A DNA stretch of 41,558 nt from Chlorobium chlorochromatii. GTDB taxonomy: Bacteria; Bacteroidota; Chlorobiia; Chlorobiales; Chlorobiaceae. The notes beneath the pieces were generated by a model that searched no databases, was not told where the DNA came from, and saw only the letters and a list, made by a program, of their open reading frames with translations. The stretch lies in the NCBI GenBank assembly GCA_020721255.1, contig DYND01000012.1, positions 1-41,558 on the forward strand. The letters run 5' to 3'. This document shows, one piece after another, positions 17,583 through 27,000 of the stretch; positions within the stretch are counted from its first letter, which is position 1; every line of letters begins with the position of its first letter. The position numbers were made by a program, and so were the translations under genes.

Positions 17583-17825
17583 GTTAACCACGGCATCAAT
17601 GATTCTTTTGATCTCTGGTGAGAGGTTCGGAGGATTGAGGTTGCTGACAACCTGCGCAAGTGTATAAATTTTCCCTTCAAAAGGGAGAAATTTATTGACC
17701 ACAACCACGTTATCATCTCGCACTCTGCATGCTCCACCAAGAAAATTGCCCTTTTCATAGCGGAGTGTGTAGCCAAGCTCTTTGATCGTTTTTTCCAGTA
17801 GCGAGAGCTGCGTTGTTTTTCTCAT
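17577..17825 (-). CDS. Small hypothetical protein
   Basis: This 82-residue protein is not recognised. It looks like a small soluble alpha/beta protein (LEKTIKELGYTLRYEKGNF, then VVNKFLPFEGKIYTLAQVV). The frame opens with TTG and GTG codons at 17831 and 17828, but ATG 17825 is the preferred start. Its stop overlaps the last 6 bases of the convergent CLC-F gene. It lies upstream of the oligopeptide-type permease gene on the other side, but on the opposite end of that transcript. Confidence 0.55.
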   Translation of the reverse strand: MRKTTQLSLLEKTIKELGYTLRYEKGNFLGGACRVRDDNVVVVNKFLPFEGKIYTLAQVVSNLNPPNLSPEIKRIIDAVVNL

Positions 17826-17850
17826 CACCAATCAAATGTGGAAATGCGAG

Positions 17851-19284
17851 TTATCCTCTCATACGAGGATCAAGTGCATCGCGCACACCATCACCAATAA
17901 GATTGAAGCACACCACTGTTGTCAGAATTGCAATGCCCGGAAAAGTTGATATCCACCAGTAGTTGAGCAGACTGTCGCGACCTTCGTTGATTATGTTTCC
18001 CCAGCTTGGCGTCGGTGGCTGAACGCCCAGACCAAGAAAGGAGAGGCCGGCTTCAGTAAGAATAATGCTGCCAATACGTAACGTGGCGGCAATAATGACC
18101 GGTGTCATGGTATTTGGTGCCAAATGGCGGAAGATGATGCGCAGGTTTGACAGTCCAAGCGATTTTGCCGCAAGAATAAACTCTTGCTCTTTAAGCGAGA
18201 GCACTTGGCTGCGTACAATACGTGCCACTCCCATCCAGCCCGTAAACGAGAGGGTAATCACAATCAGGTAGATAGAATTGCCAAACGTAGCAATAATAAT
18301 CAAAATGAGAAACAAGGCAGGGAACGCAATCAGTACATCAACAAGCCTCATCATTACAGCGTCAATCCAGCCGCCAAAATACCCAGAGGTCACGCCGATA
18401 ACGGTACCAAGTGTAACGGAAATAAGCACAACCAGAAATCCTATCGAGAGTGAAATTTTGGAACCATAAATAACCCGGCTGAGAATGTCGCGTCCATACT
18501 GATCGGTTCCCAGTATAAAAGTGCGCGTGATAGCAAGCTTGTCGCCCTCACTGCTGGCAAGTTCGGCAAATGGCATTTTTTTTGTGCGAATACCCTGGCG
18601 GTAAACTATACTATCGCCCTCTAAGTGGTACTCATTGATAAAACGAAGAGCGTGCGGTTCATTTCGTGTCTTCAGAGCCTGAAAATCGCTGATAAGGTTA
18701 TTTGCAAGGTGAATTTCAGGTGTGTTCCCTTGCTGAATTGGAATGGTAAGTGTTTTCGACTGTTTCAGGATTAATGCATCAACTCTTGAGAATGGAGGCT
18801 GATACGCAGTCACAAGAAAATCCTGCTGATCATAAGGGCTGAATGGCGCTATGAACGGCGCGAGAAAAGCTGCTGAATAGAGTATAAAAATCACAGCAGA
18901 AGCATAGAGCGCAATCGATTGTTTCATAAATGCTCGCAGGCTCAAACTGCTGAGGCTTCTCTCTTTTTCTACAGGCGGAGTACTTCTTTTACGGAATGAT
19001 TTTTTTAAAATCATTAGCAAAATAACTGGTACCACCAGCAAGTACAGTGCGCCTATCCAGAATTCAATAATATCCGAAGTAAATATCTCTTTAAAAGCCT
19101 CAGGTGCCGCAACAAAGAGCATCAGAGAGGTAAAAATCGAACGAAAACTGATGAGAACAAGATCAAGGCGATTGATCAGAATCGTTAAAAAAACGACTAA
19201 TGCAGCAATCACAAAAAGGTTTTTCGCCGGTTGTTTACCGTTGCGTGTGGAAGGTGTGCTGCCGAAATCTTTTTTTATCTTCAA
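17851..19284 (-). CDS. ABC transporter permease, DppC/OppC type
   Basis: This 477-residue inner-membrane permease belongs to the oligopeptide/nickel importer class. The C-terminal 230 residues are standard: LGTDQYGRDILSRVIYGSK, six membrane helices, and the EAA loop EQEFILAAKSLGLSNLRIIF that contacts the ATPase. It ends with VCFNLIGDGVRDALDPRMRG, typical of DppC. The N-terminal half is much longer than in DppC (about 300 residues): two or three extra hydrophobic segments precede the usual first helix, and about 110 residues are inserted before LGTDQYG, probably periplasmic. No partner permease, ATPase or binding protein is adjacent, so it is an orphan here. Confidence 0.9.
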   Translation of the reverse strand: MKIKKDFGSTPSTRNGKQPAKNLFVIAALVVFLTILINRLDLVLISFRSIFTSLMLFVAAPEAFKEIFTSDIIEFWIGALYLLVVPVILLMILKKSFRKRSTPPVEKERSLSSLSLRAFMKQSIALYASAVIFILYSAAFLAPFIAPFSPYDQQDFLVTAYQPPFSRVDALILKQSKTLTIPIQQGNTPEIHLANNLISDFQALKTRNEPHALRFINEYHLEGDSIVYRQGIRTKKMPFAELASSEGDKLAITRTFILGTDQYGRDILSRVIYGSKISLSIGFLVVLISVTLGTVIGVTSGYFGGWIDAVMMRLVDVLIAFPALFLILIIIATFGNSIYLIVITLSFTGWMGVARIVRSQVLSLKEQEFILAAKSLGLSNLRIIFRHLAPNTMTPVIIAATLRIGSIILTEAGLSFLGLGVQPPTPSWGNIINEGRDSLLNYWWISTFPGIAILTTVVCFNLIGDGVRDALDPRMRG

Positions 19285-19382
19285 TGCAGGGGGGGGCTAA
19301 CGTTGAATGTTGTTGTAACGTCCAGTGTCTTCTGTTGCGCTTAAGTGTATAAACGCAAAAATAAGTTATTCTTTTGTACCAT

Positions 19383-19419
19383 AAAAAAAAGCTGCTTTTC
19401 TTATAAAGAAAAGCAGCTT
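19383..19419 (-). terminator. Intrinsic terminator of the prs-rplY transcript
   Basis: Read on the minus strand, the arms AAGCTGCTTTTC and GAAAAGCAGCTT pair perfectly over 12 bases with a 7-base loop and are followed by eight T. It lies 50 bases after the rplY stop codon. Confidence 0.93.
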
Positions 19420-19468
19420 TGCATAGAATAAAGAAGAATCTATTACGTTAATAGCGGTTAAACCACTT

Positions 19469-20065
19469 TTAGCTTGCGGTTGCTTCCGTCTCTGTACTCT
19501 CTTCTGTCTCTTTTTTGGCACCAACAACGGTAATAACCGGAGTATCAGGCTCATCCATAATCTGTAGATCAGTATAGGAACCCATGGGAATCTCTTTCAC
19601 GTGTAAGGCGTGACCAATGTCCAGCTTGGTAACATCAATAACCACGTGATCGGGCATGTTTTCCGGTTTACCCTTAATGGTAAGCGCATGCAGTATAATT
19701 ACCAGTTTCCCACCCTTTTCAACGCCTATAGCATCTCCCGTTACAGCAACAGGTACTTCGAGCTCAATAATCTCTTCAGCAGAGAAGAGCTGAAAATCAG
19801 TGTGAATAATGCGGTCAGTCACAGGGTGAAACTGCACCTCTTTAATGAATGAACGCTTGATTTTACCGTCAGGGAATTGAAGATCAATAATATGTGACTC
19901 GGCAGAATGTACAAGTTTTTGCAGTACCAGCTCATTGACGCTGATTGCCATGGTCTCTTCGCCTTTATGGTAAACAACAGCAGGAACAACACCATTTTTG
20001 CGGATTTTATTAGCCTCTCCTTTTTTAACAATACGAGGCTCTACACCTAATACAATAGTTTCCAT
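19469..20065 (-). CDS. rplY: 50S ribosomal protein L25 (Ctc form)
   Basis: L25 binds 5S rRNA in the large ribosomal subunit. This 198-residue version is the long, CTC-type protein: an N-terminal L25 domain (residues 1-90, with GVVPAVVYHKGEE) and a C-terminal beta domain (residues 95-180, with ELEVPVAVTGDAIGVEKGG). A short Glu/Thr-rich tail follows. It starts 31 bp after prs, an arrangement found in many bacteria, and the pair ends in a strong terminator. Confidence 0.95.
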   Translation of the reverse strand: METIVLGVEPRIVKKGEANKIRKNGVVPAVVYHKGEETMAISVNELVLQKLVHSAESHIIDLQFPDGKIKRSFIKEVQFHPVTDRIIHTDFQLFSAEEIIELEVPVAVTGDAIGVEKGGKLVIILHALTIKGKPENMPDHVVIDVTKLDIGHALHVKEIPMGSYTDLQIMDEPDTPVITVVGAKKETEESTETEATAS

Positions 20066-20096
20066 ACTCTTCCTTTATCTCTTTTATCGCTTGTGT

Positions 20097-21080
20097 TTAA
20101 TGAAGTTGTTTTAGTTTTTCAGTAATGTTTTTGCTGTCGAAAAGGCAACTTACTGAGTCATCTTCGTATATACGTTTTATTGCTTCACCGACAAGGTGAC
20201 TGACTGTTACTGTTTCAATTTTCTCAGAATAAGCGTGATTTGTTACTACCGAATCGGTGACAATCAACTTCTCAAGCACCGAGGCATTAATTCGATCAAT
20301 GGCGGGACCTGAAAGGATAGGGTGTGTTGCGGCAGCATAAATTTTCAGTCCACCTTTTTCGCGAATAGCTTTCGCCGCATTGACAATTGTGCCGGCGGTG
20401 TCGATCATATCATCCACAAGCAGCACATTTTTTCCTTTAACATCGCCAATAATGTTCATAACCTCTGCCACATTAGCGGCTGGTCGGCGTTTATCAACAA
20501 TAACAAGGTCGGTACCAAGCTCTTCAGCAAATTTTCTCGCCAGCTTTACGCCGCCAACATCAGGAGATGCAACCACAAGATTATCATGAAAAGCTCTGTG
20601 GCGGATGTCATTAATCAGTACAACACTGGAGTAGAGGTGATCAAACGGAATATCGAAAAATCCCTGAATTTGTGGAGCGTGCAAATCCATGGTGAGTATC
20701 CGGTTTGCGCCAGCTTCAGTAAGGAGGTTCGCCACAAGTTTTGCGGTAATGGCAACGCGGGGACGATCTTTGCGGTCTTGGCGTGCATAACCATAATAAG
20801 GCATAACTGCGGTAATCCTTGCTGCAGATGACCGGCGTGCCGCATCAATCATAATAAGCATTTCCATCAGGTTATCGCCTGGTGGATTGGTGGATTGAAC
20901 AATGAAAAGATCGGAGCCACGAATTGACTCAAAAAAATTGACCGAAATTTCGCCATCCGAAAAATTTTCGATTTTCGCATTACCAAGGGGTATGCCAAGG
21001 TATGCTGCAATTTTTTCAGCGAGCGCAGGATTACTGCGTCCCGTAAAAATCTTGATGGGTTTTGCCGTTGAGTCCTGCAT
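20097..21080 (-). CDS. prs: Ribose-phosphate pyrophosphokinase
   Basis: PRPP synthetase makes phosphoribosyl pyrophosphate from ribose 5-phosphate and ATP, feeding purine, pyrimidine, His and Trp synthesis. The 327-residue protein has KIFTGRSNPALAEKIA at the N-terminus, the MPYYGYARQDRK catalytic flexible-loop region, the MDLHAPQIQGFF metal-binding segment and the PRPP-binding VLLVDDMIDTAGT. The frame extends upstream to GTG 21122, but ATG 21080 gives the normal family length. No strong Shine-Dalgarno sequence precedes either. It is the first gene of the prs-rplY pair and is divergent from lpxD. Confidence 0.96.
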   Translation of the reverse strand: MQDSTAKPIKIFTGRSNPALAEKIAAYLGIPLGNAKIENFSDGEISVNFFESIRGSDLFIVQSTNPPGDNLMEMLIMIDAARRSSAARITAVMPYYGYARQDRKDRPRVAITAKLVANLLTEAGANRILTMDLHAPQIQGFFDIPFDHLYSSVVLINDIRHRAFHDNLVVASPDVGGVKLARKFAEELGTDLVIVDKRRPAANVAEVMNIIGDVKGKNVLLVDDMIDTAGTIVNAAKAIREKGGLKIYAAATHPILSGPAIDRINASVLEKLIVTDSVVTNHAYSEKIETVTVSHLVGEAIKRIYEDDSVSCLFDSKNITEKLKQLH

Positions 21081-21266
21081 TATTCTATTGAAAGGGGTTA
21101 TATTGGCAGTACAATTCAACACCCAGAAGCATTGTTACTCATTTTCGTAGGCAGTCAGCACTGTTCAATCGAAAAAACACAAATACAATCATGGGGAATC
21201 AAATATAATGAAAAAGGGCGAAAAGTTAACTAATTTTTTCCTCTTGTTTAACAGGGAGTTATCTGA

Positions 21267-22337
21267 GTGAAAATGATGACGATTCTGGAAATTCGCGATT
21301 ATCTGCAGCAGCTTTTTGATGTTGTTATTGTAGTGGGTGGTGGCGATGGGGTTATTACTGCTCCTGCCAAGATTGAAACAGCTCAACGAGGTGAGTTCAG
21401 CTTTGTCGCTAATGAAAAATATCTGAAATTTCTTGCTACTACTGAGGCTTCGCTGGTGATTGTGAATAACTCGGTGAATGTTGATGAGTACAGTCATAAA
21501 ACATCCTTTCTTAAAGTTTCCGATCCTTATTCAGCATTTGTTTTTCTCCTGCAGAAATTCTCTCTTCCTCGCACAATAGCGCCAAAAGGCATTGCCACAA
21601 CGGCATCCATCGGGCAAAATGTTACCATTGGCGAAGGTGCTTCAATCGGAGAGTATGTGGTAATTGGAGATTGTTGTACCATTGGCAAGAACTGTGTTAT
21701 TGGTGCACATACCGTTCTCCTGCACAATGTTGTACTCGGCGATGACTCCGTGCTTTTTCCCTCTGTGACCTGCTATGATGGTACAACCATTGGCAAGCGA
21801 GCAATTATTCATTCTGGTAGCGTTATTGGCGCTGATGGCTTTGGATTTGCCCTGCAGAAGGATGGTTCCTATGTGAAAATTCCTCAAATGGGCATTGTTG
21901 AAATTGGTGATGATGTTGAAATCGGTGCCAATACAACTATAGATCGTGCTACTATGGGGAGCACGGTTCTTGGTAACGGTGTCAAGATTGATAATCTTGT
22001 GCAGCTTGCGCATAACTGCCGTATTGGTGATCATACGGTTATTGCAGCACAGGCGGGAATTTCGGGCAGTGTGACGATGGGGCGCCAATGTGTGATTGGT
22101 GGGCAGGTTGGATGTGCCGGTCATCTTGAGCTTGCCGATCGCACCCAGGTTGCTGCTCAAGCGGGAATTTCAAAATCGTTTCTACAGCCCGGTCTGGTGT
22201 TGCGTGGTTATCCTGCCCAGCCCATGCGCGATCAGTTAAAGCATGAAGCAATGTTGCGCAATCTTGGTTCAATGAAAGAGAAGCTTGATCGTCTTGAACG
22301 GGAGTTAACGGCGCTGAAAGCTTCGTCTGAAGGGTAA
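21267..22337 (+). CDS. lpxD: UDP-3-O-(3-hydroxyacyl)glucosamine N-acyltransferase
   Basis: LpxD adds the second hydroxyacyl chain in lipid A synthesis, using acyl-ACP. The 356-residue protein has an N-terminal uridine-binding domain and a long run of hexapeptide repeats from about residue 105 to 310 (for example [20 protein letters not shown]) that form a left-handed beta helix. The catalytic histidine region is [12 protein letters not shown], and the C-terminus is a charged helix. The start is GTG 21267, eight bases after AGGGAG. ATG 21273 is possible but too far from that site. The stop codon lies within the left arm of an 18-bp inverted repeat. Confidence 0.96.
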   Translation: MKMMTILEIRDYLQQLFDVVIVVGGGDGVITAPAKIETAQRGEFSFVANEKYLKFLATTEASLVIVNNSVNVDEYSHKTSFLKVSDPYSAFVFLLQKFSLPRTIAPKGIATTASIGQNVTIGEGASIGEYVVIGDCCTIGKNCVIGAHTVLLHNVVLGDDSVLFPSVTCYDGTTIGKRAIIHSGSVIGADGFGFALQKDGSYVKIPQMGIVEIGDDVEIGANTTIDRATMGSTVLGNGVKIDNLVQLAHNCRIGDHTVIAAQAGISGSVTMGRQCVIGGQVGCAGHLELADRTQVAAQAGISKSFLQPGLVLRGYPAQPMRDQLKHEAMLRNLGSMKEKLDRLERELTALKASSEG

Positions 22338-22386
22338 AGTTTTGGAACAATGATTCGTTCGTTCACGGTCATTGTTCCAAAACTTT
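22336..22386. terminator. Perfect 18-bp inverted repeat, probable transcription end between lpxD and the convergent gene
   Basis: The arms are 22336-22353 (AAAGTTTTGGAACAATGA) and 22369-22386, perfectly complementary with a 15-base loop. The left arm includes the last two bases of the lpxD stop codon. There is an A/T-rich end on both arms but no separate T-tract. Its position between convergent genes suggests a bidirectional terminator or mRNA-stabilising hairpin. Confidence 0.6.
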
Positions 22387-22509
22387 AACTATCCATCAGG
22401 GGATCCTTGTCAAGCATAGCCAAGAGTCATCAGTACTCTTGGCGTTACAAGTACTGTCTTTTTTTGCTCAAACTGAGTGTGCTTGCCAATCGGAAGTCTT
22501 TTGCAACGG

Positions 22510-22905
22510 TTATGAGAGGTTTCTCGGCACCTGTGATGAATGGTGGTGCAGAATAGGCCGCTCAAGTGAAATATCCATAACAAAAGTGAAGCGAGAAGGG
22601 AACGAGAGCAGTACTTGATCGACCTCAAATTCAAAGGAACAGATGCCACTCAGCGTATGCAGCATCTCACTTTGCGACTGTTTGCGAAGCGCTTTATTGT
22701 GCAGACGAACGCCAAGTCCTTCGCGTGTAGCAAGTTGCTCAAAGTATGCCGTAATCCCTTCAGGCGATGTTACGGTATGGGGCGAAAAAGTGGGAATCAG
22801 TACAGCGGCTTCGTTATAAAGAGCCGCAATATCGCTTGCATTTCCACTGCAAACTCTTGTAACCCATTGAAAAAGAACCTCGTCCGGAGTTTTAAAAAAC
22901 GTCAT
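22510..22905 (-). CDS. NTF2-like (SnoaL/DUF4440-type) protein
   Basis: This 131-residue protein resembles the NTF2-like superfamily. An N-terminal helix (TPDEVLFQWVTRVCSGNASDIAALY) leads into AAVLIPTFSP and then EGITAYFEQLATREGLGVRL, the pattern of small dimeric cone-shaped proteins such as DUF4440 or CaMKII-association domains. These proteins bind small hydrophobic ligands or form scaffolds; the ligand is unknown. The frame opens with GTG 22914, but ATG 22905 gives a cleaner N-terminus. The C-terminal 15 residues look unstructured. Confidence 0.65.
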   Translation of the reverse strand: MTFFKTPDEVLFQWVTRVCSGNASDIAALYNEAAVLIPTFSPHTVTSPEGITAYFEQLATREGLGVRLHNKALRKQSQSEMLHTLSGICSFEFEVDQVLLSFPSRFTFVMDISLERPILHHHSSQVPRNLS

Positions 22906-22985
22906 AATGTGCACAATTTGTTTGTCTCATGGTAACTCTCCTTTGCCGATAGTGAGGCAAATGGAGGGAAAAGTAAACAATTTTT

Positions 22986-23018
22986 ACAAAGCCTGAAGCG
23001 TTTCTCTTCAGGCTTTGT
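22986..23018 (-). terminator. Hairpin downstream of the OmpA-family gene
   Basis: The 13-bp arms acaaagcctgaag (22986-22998) and its complement (23006-23018) surround a 7-base loop. It begins 14 bases beyond the stop codon of the minus-strand OmpA-family gene. On that strand the stem ends in TTTGT, a weak T-tract, so an intrinsic terminator is likely but not certain. Confidence 0.7.
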
Positions 23019-23031
23019 AATACTCATGGTG

Positions 23032-23721
23032 TCAGAGTTTCAATTGACCGGATGCAGCCTGCTGTTTGAGTGCTTCATTCGCGTAAATGCGTACCTCAAC
23101 CCGGCGGTTCAGCTTACGGCCGGCCTCCGTTTCATTGGTCGCAATAGGGCGAGTTTCACCATATCCTACAGGAGAGAGCCGGTTGCCGTTCACACCATAC
23201 ACCTTGAGCAGCGTTGCTACCGATTCAGCCCGTTTTTCAGAGAGTATCTGGTTCGTCGCTTCATTGCCAACGGCATCTGTATGCCCTTCGATAACAAGAT
23301 TAGTATCGTTGTATTGACTCAGAACTCTGGCAAGAGCATCAATATTGTCTTTGCTGGTAGCAGTGATGGTAGAAGAACTGGTAGAAAAGAGTAAGCCGGA
23401 GTCGAACACCACGCGAATGCTTTCGCCGACCCGTTCCACTTGTGCGCCTTCAACATTGCGGGCAATTTCAGCCGCTTGTTTATCCATATAACTGCCAATA
23501 ATCGCACCCGTTGCTCCACCTAAAACAGAGCCGATAATTGCACCTTTTACCCAACTGCCAGAGCGACTGCCAATCAGTCCGCCCAGCACACCGCCGGCAA
23601 CCGCGCCAATTTGTGCATCTTTTCCCTTATTTGTCGTGGTCTGGCAACCCCAGGTGAGGCTTGCCATAACAGGAATCATCAGCAAGGCAACAGGCTTTGT
23701 GGCTTTTCGAATAATCGTCAT
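23032..23721 (-). CDS. OmpA-family protein with glycine-zipper region
   Basis: This 229-residue protein is exported: hydrophobic residues 11-25 are followed by Cys26 in SLTWGC, a slightly unusual lipobox with Trp at -2. Residues 37-80 form a glycine-zipper segment (GAVAGGVLGGLIGS, GGATGAIIGSYMD). Residues 105-220 form an OmpA-like peptidoglycan-binding domain with IEGHTDAVGNEATN, LSEKRAESV and RKLNRRVEV. It probably tethers the outer membrane to the cell wall. It lies 56 bp after the export operon on the same strand and ends at a hairpin. Confidence 0.92.
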   Translation of the reverse strand: MTIIRKATKPVALLMIPVMASLTWGCQTTTNKGKDAQIGAVAGGVLGGLIGSRSGSWVKGAIIGSVLGGATGAIIGSYMDKQAAEIARNVEGAQVERVGESIRVVFDSGLLFSTSSSTITATSKDNIDALARVLSQYNDTNLVIEGHTDAVGNEATNQILSEKRAESVATLLKVYGVNGNRLSPVGYGETRPIATNETEAGRKLNRRVEVRIYANEALKQQAASGQLKL

Positions 23722-23777
23722 AGTTGTATAATAATTTTAGGTATTCAAAGAATAATTGAAAATAGTGTTTTTCCAGT

Positions 23778-25013
23778 TTATTTTGGTCTCAACGCTTCCA
23801 CCGGATTAAGATTTGCTGCTTTCCATGCAGGAAAAAGTCCGAATGCCATACCGATGGTTGAGCAGATAACCATGGCTACAGTGATCCAGAGCCAGGGGAA
23901 GATTGGTGGCAGATTGAATTGCAGCGCAACCACATTCCCGGCAGCAACCCCGATAATGGCACCAAAAACGCCTCCCACTAATGAGAGAAAAAGCGCTTCA
24001 AGCAAAAATTGACGAAGAATGCTGCCACGAGGAGCACCAACCGATTTTCTGATACCAATCTCTCTTGTTCTCTCAGTAACGCTAACCAGCATAATGTTCA
24101 TAATCCCGACACCCGCCGTCAGCAGTGCCATAAAGCTGATGATAAACGCTCCCGTGCCGATAACTCGTTGTATATCACGAAAGGAGTCAATGAGCGATTC
24201 GTTGGTACGGATTTCAAAATCGTTCGGCTCTTTAATGGTCAGCCTTCGTGCAAGCCGCATGGCGCCGATAGCACGATCAATGGTTTGTGGATAATCCTTA
24301 TGCGACAGAGCTTCAACCGTAATGCTTACACTGCTTTTTTCATTGACATGGTCAAGATATCGGGTAATCGGAATGAGCACAAAATTATCTTGACTCTGTC
24401 CGAAAGCTGCACCTTTTTTTCCGAAAACACCGGCAATCGTATAGACTTCTCCATTAATCTTAATGGATTTGTTTTGCGGATTTTCTCCTGAAGGGAAGAG
24501 GGTGGTGGCAACTTCGCCGCCAAGAACAACAGCGTTTCTTGCATAGCGGATATCGGTTTCTGCAAGATTTCGTCCGAATGACACCGTGTAACCACTGGAT
24601 GCGGAAAAGTTTTCATCACCACCGGTCATGGTGACATCCGGATTTGTGGTCAGGTTCCCATATTTTGCCTGGTTGGCCATACTTGAAATCATGAAACCGA
24701 CGTTGCGTGCATGCGCTTCCATGCTTTTTCTGAAGAGGAGTGCTTGTTGATACGTTATATCTTTCCGGTTGGCATAAAGATTTCGGCTGTGACCACTTCC
24801 AATGGTGGTTGCGGGATTTTTCTGGATCTGAAAAGTATTGGCTCCAAGGCTTGTCAGACCCGACTCAACGCTTTTGTCGATTGCCTCAAGCGCTGTCATC
24901 ACCGCAATAATAGAGAACACCCCTACAGCAACCCCCATAATGGTCAGCCACGAACGAAGTTTGTTCACAGTAAGCGAATAAATCGCTTGAGTGATTGTTT
25001 CACGCAACAGCAT
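23778..25013 (-). CDS. MacB-like ABC transporter permease (second of two)
   Basis: This 411-residue permease has the type VII (MacB/FtsX) layout: one N-terminal membrane helix (about 20-40), a large periplasmic domain (about 45-280) and three C-terminal helices. The VTERTREIGIRKSVGAPRGSI loop after the second helix contacts the ATPase. Unlike MacB it has no fused ATPase. It is the last gene of the export operon, 8 bp after the first permease, with which it presumably forms a heterodimer. The substrate (peptide, lipid-like molecule or drug) is unknown. Confidence 0.88.
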   Translation of the reverse strand: MLLRETITQAIYSLTVNKLRSWLTIMGVAVGVFSIIAVMTALEAIDKSVESGLTSLGANTFQIQKNPATTIGSGHSRNLYANRKDITYQQALLFRKSMEAHARNVGFMISSMANQAKYGNLTTNPDVTMTGGDENFSASSGYTVSFGRNLAETDIRYARNAVVLGGEVATTLFPSGENPQNKSIKINGEVYTIAGVFGKKGAAFGQSQDNFVLIPITRYLDHVNEKSSVSITVEALSHKDYPQTIDRAIGAMRLARRLTIKEPNDFEIRTNESLIDSFRDIQRVIGTGAFIISFMALLTAGVGIMNIMLVSVTERTREIGIRKSVGAPRGSILRQFLLEALFLSLVGGVFGAIIGVAAGNVVALQFNLPPIFPWLWITVAMVICSTIGMAFGLFPAWKAANLNPVEALRPK

Positions 25014-25021
25014 AACTTCTC

Positions 25022-26287
25022 CTATTCATAACGCAACGAATCAGCCGGGTCAAGTTTCGATGCCGTTACAGCAGGAGCAAGACCAGAGACAATTCCTGTG
25101 ATTACCGAAACAGTGAGACTTGCAACAATAAGGTCGAACGATACTTGAATCGGGAAAGATGGTACAAGCCGTGCTATGGCAAAGGTAAAGAGGAGCGTTA
25201 TGGCAAGCCCTGTTATCCCGCCGATGAGGCATATCATGACTGATTCAATCAAAAATTGCAAAAGAATAGTTTGTCGGCGTGCACCAAGAGCTTTGCGTAA
25301 TCCAATCTCCCTTGTACGCTCTTTAACACTCACAAAAGTGATATTCATAATACCGATGGCACCCACAAAGAGCGACATACCCGTAATAAAAATACCAGCA
25401 AGAGCAATGCCATTTTTAATCGGATCAAGCTGGCTTTTAAATGCCCTTTGCTCATTAACGGAAAAGTCATCATCCTCATCTGGAGGAATTTTGCGGAGTT
25501 GCCGCATAATGCCGGTTAACTCAGCCTTCGCCTCCTCAATGTGGGTTTGATCTTTGAATTTTACCCGTATACTGGTGAACATATCTTTTCCATAAACACG
25601 CTCAAAAGCTCCAAGTGGCACAATAATCTGATTGTCAAAGCTGAAAAGCCCAAGAAATTTACCCTGCTTTTTAAACACTCCAATAACTCGAAACTTACGG
25701 TTTTTAAGCTTGACTTCTTTTCCAAGCGCAGGCTCATCAGGAAAGAGGCCTGAGGCAATATCGTCTCCAATAACACAAATCATATTATTGCCGGAAAATT
25801 CTCCACCCGTAAAAAAACGTCCGGCAGTTAACTCTCCCGATGCAGTTTGCAAATATTCGTGGCTTGTGCCAAGCGCAAAAACTTGATCAAGATTCCGATC
25901 GCGATATTGTGCACTGGCTTGATAGGTAGAGCGCTGGGCCACAGCAAGCACAAGTTCAGATCGAGGATTATTGCTGATAATCCGGTTGATCTGTCCCGCA
26001 TACTCAGTCTTGATGTCAGGGCGATTCCGATAGCGCCACCATTGGCCCATCGTACTCCACGACGATTTCTGCACATAAACCACATCATAACCAAGCATGG
26101 CAAGGCTCTTGTCAAATCCCCGATCAATGCCATTGATCGCCGTACCCATCATGGTAATCGCCACAATCCCGATAATCACCCCAAGTGCCGTCAGAAACGA
26201 ACGCACCTTATTCGCCTTAATCTGAAAGAGCGCCATTTTCAGGCTCTCAGTCGTCTCATAACGAAACCGTTGGCTGAAGAGGTTCAT
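25022..26287 (-). CDS. MacB-like ABC transporter permease (first of two)
   Basis: This 421-residue protein has the same layout as its neighbour: helix 1 near residues 25-50, a periplasmic domain to about 290, then three C-terminal helices with [19 protein letters not shown]. Its start codon overlaps the ATPase stop codon as ATGA, indicating translational coupling. It is clearly homologous to the next permease but diverged in the periplasmic domain, which suggests a heterodimeric transporter rather than a recent duplication. Confidence 0.9.
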   Translation of the reverse strand: MNLFSQRFRYETTESLKMALFQIKANKVRSFLTALGVIIGIVAITMMGTAINGIDRGFDKSLAMLGYDVVYVQKSSWSTMGQWWRYRNRPDIKTEYAGQINRIISNNPRSELVLAVAQRSTYQASAQYRDRNLDQVFALGTSHEYLQTASGELTAGRFFTGGEFSGNNMICVIGDDIASGLFPDEPALGKEVKLKNRKFRVIGVFKKQGKFLGLFSFDNQIIVPLGAFERVYGKDMFTSIRVKFKDQTHIEEAKAELTGIMRQLRKIPPDEDDDFSVNEQRAFKSQLDPIKNGIALAGIFITGMSLFVGAIGIMNITFVSVKERTREIGLRKALGARRQTILLQFLIESVMICLIGGITGLAITLLFTFAIARLVPSFPIQVSFDLIVASLTVSVITGIVSGLAPAVTASKLDPADSLRYE

Positions 26288-27000
26288 TGCCTTTCATCAC
26301 TTTCGATTTTTCCGTCGCGGAGCCGGATAATACGGCGGGTGTAATGCGCAATATCCTCTTCGTGGGTAATGAGAATAATGGTGTTGCCGGCATCAGAAAG
26401 CGCTCCAAAAATGTTCATGATGTCGTGACTGGTTGCTGTATCAAGATTACCAGTAGGCTCATCAGCAAGAATGATGGATGGCTTATTGATGAGCGCTCTT
26501 GCTATCGCCACGCGCTGAATCTGTCCGCCCGAAAGCTCCGCAGGTTTGTGCCGTATTCTATCCCCAAGCCCAACCTTGACGAGTGCTTCCGCAGCACGCT
26601 CTTCACGCTCTTCGGGAGCGACGCCGGCATAAATCAACGGCAGCTCAACATTGCGCAGGCAGTTGAGGCGGGGAAGCAGGTTGAAGGTCTGAAACACAAA
26701 CCCGATCTCCTTGTTCCGGATTTGCGCCAGCTCATCATCATCCATTGCGGCCACATTCTGGCCATTGAGTTCATACGTACCGGAGGTTGGTGTATCGAGG
26801 CAGCCGAGAATATTCATCAACGTTGACTTCCCACTGCCGGATGGTCCCATGATTGCAGTATAGTCGTTCAGTCTGAAATCGAGATTAATCGAGTCAAGCG
26901 CTTTAACCGTTTGATCGCCCATTTCATAGAACTTGCAGAGCGACTTCATAGTGATAATTGTTCGTTCTGTCACGGCGCTATCGCTTTTGCTGTTTAACAA
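26284..27000 (-). CDS. ABC transporter ATP-binding protein, LolD/MacB type
   Basis: This 238-residue ATPase powers the adjacent permeases. It has Walker [10 protein letters not shown], signature [15 protein letters not shown], Walker [13 protein letters not shown] and the switch His in ITHEE. The start is decided by translation signals: TTG 27000 has a near-perfect AAGGAGGG five bases upstream, inside the end of the adaptor gene. GTG 26973, just after the adaptor stop, has no such signal. With the TTG start the gene overlaps the adaptor gene by 23 bp. Its stop overlaps the first permease start. Confidence 0.92.
   Translation of the reverse strand: MLNSKSDSAVTERTIITMKSLCKFYEMGDQTVKALDSINLDFRLNDYTAIMGPSGSGKSTLMNILGCLDTPTSGTYELNGQNVAAMDDDELAQIRNKEIGFVFQTFNLLPRLNCLRNVELPLIYAGVAPEEREERAAEALVKVGLGDRIRHKPAELSGGQIQRVAIARALINKPSIILADEPTGNLDTATSHDIMNIFGALSDAGNTIILITHEEDIAHYTRRIIRLRDGKIESDERQ

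Noticed and set aside
20322..20831. 169-codon plus-strand frame inside prs
   Set aside because: It is antisense to conserved PRPP synthetase motifs and has no independent evidence.
23778..26287. Recent tandem duplication of one permease gene
   Set aside because: The two proteins share layout and the ERTREIG loop but differ through most of the periplasmic domain, so they are old paralogues.
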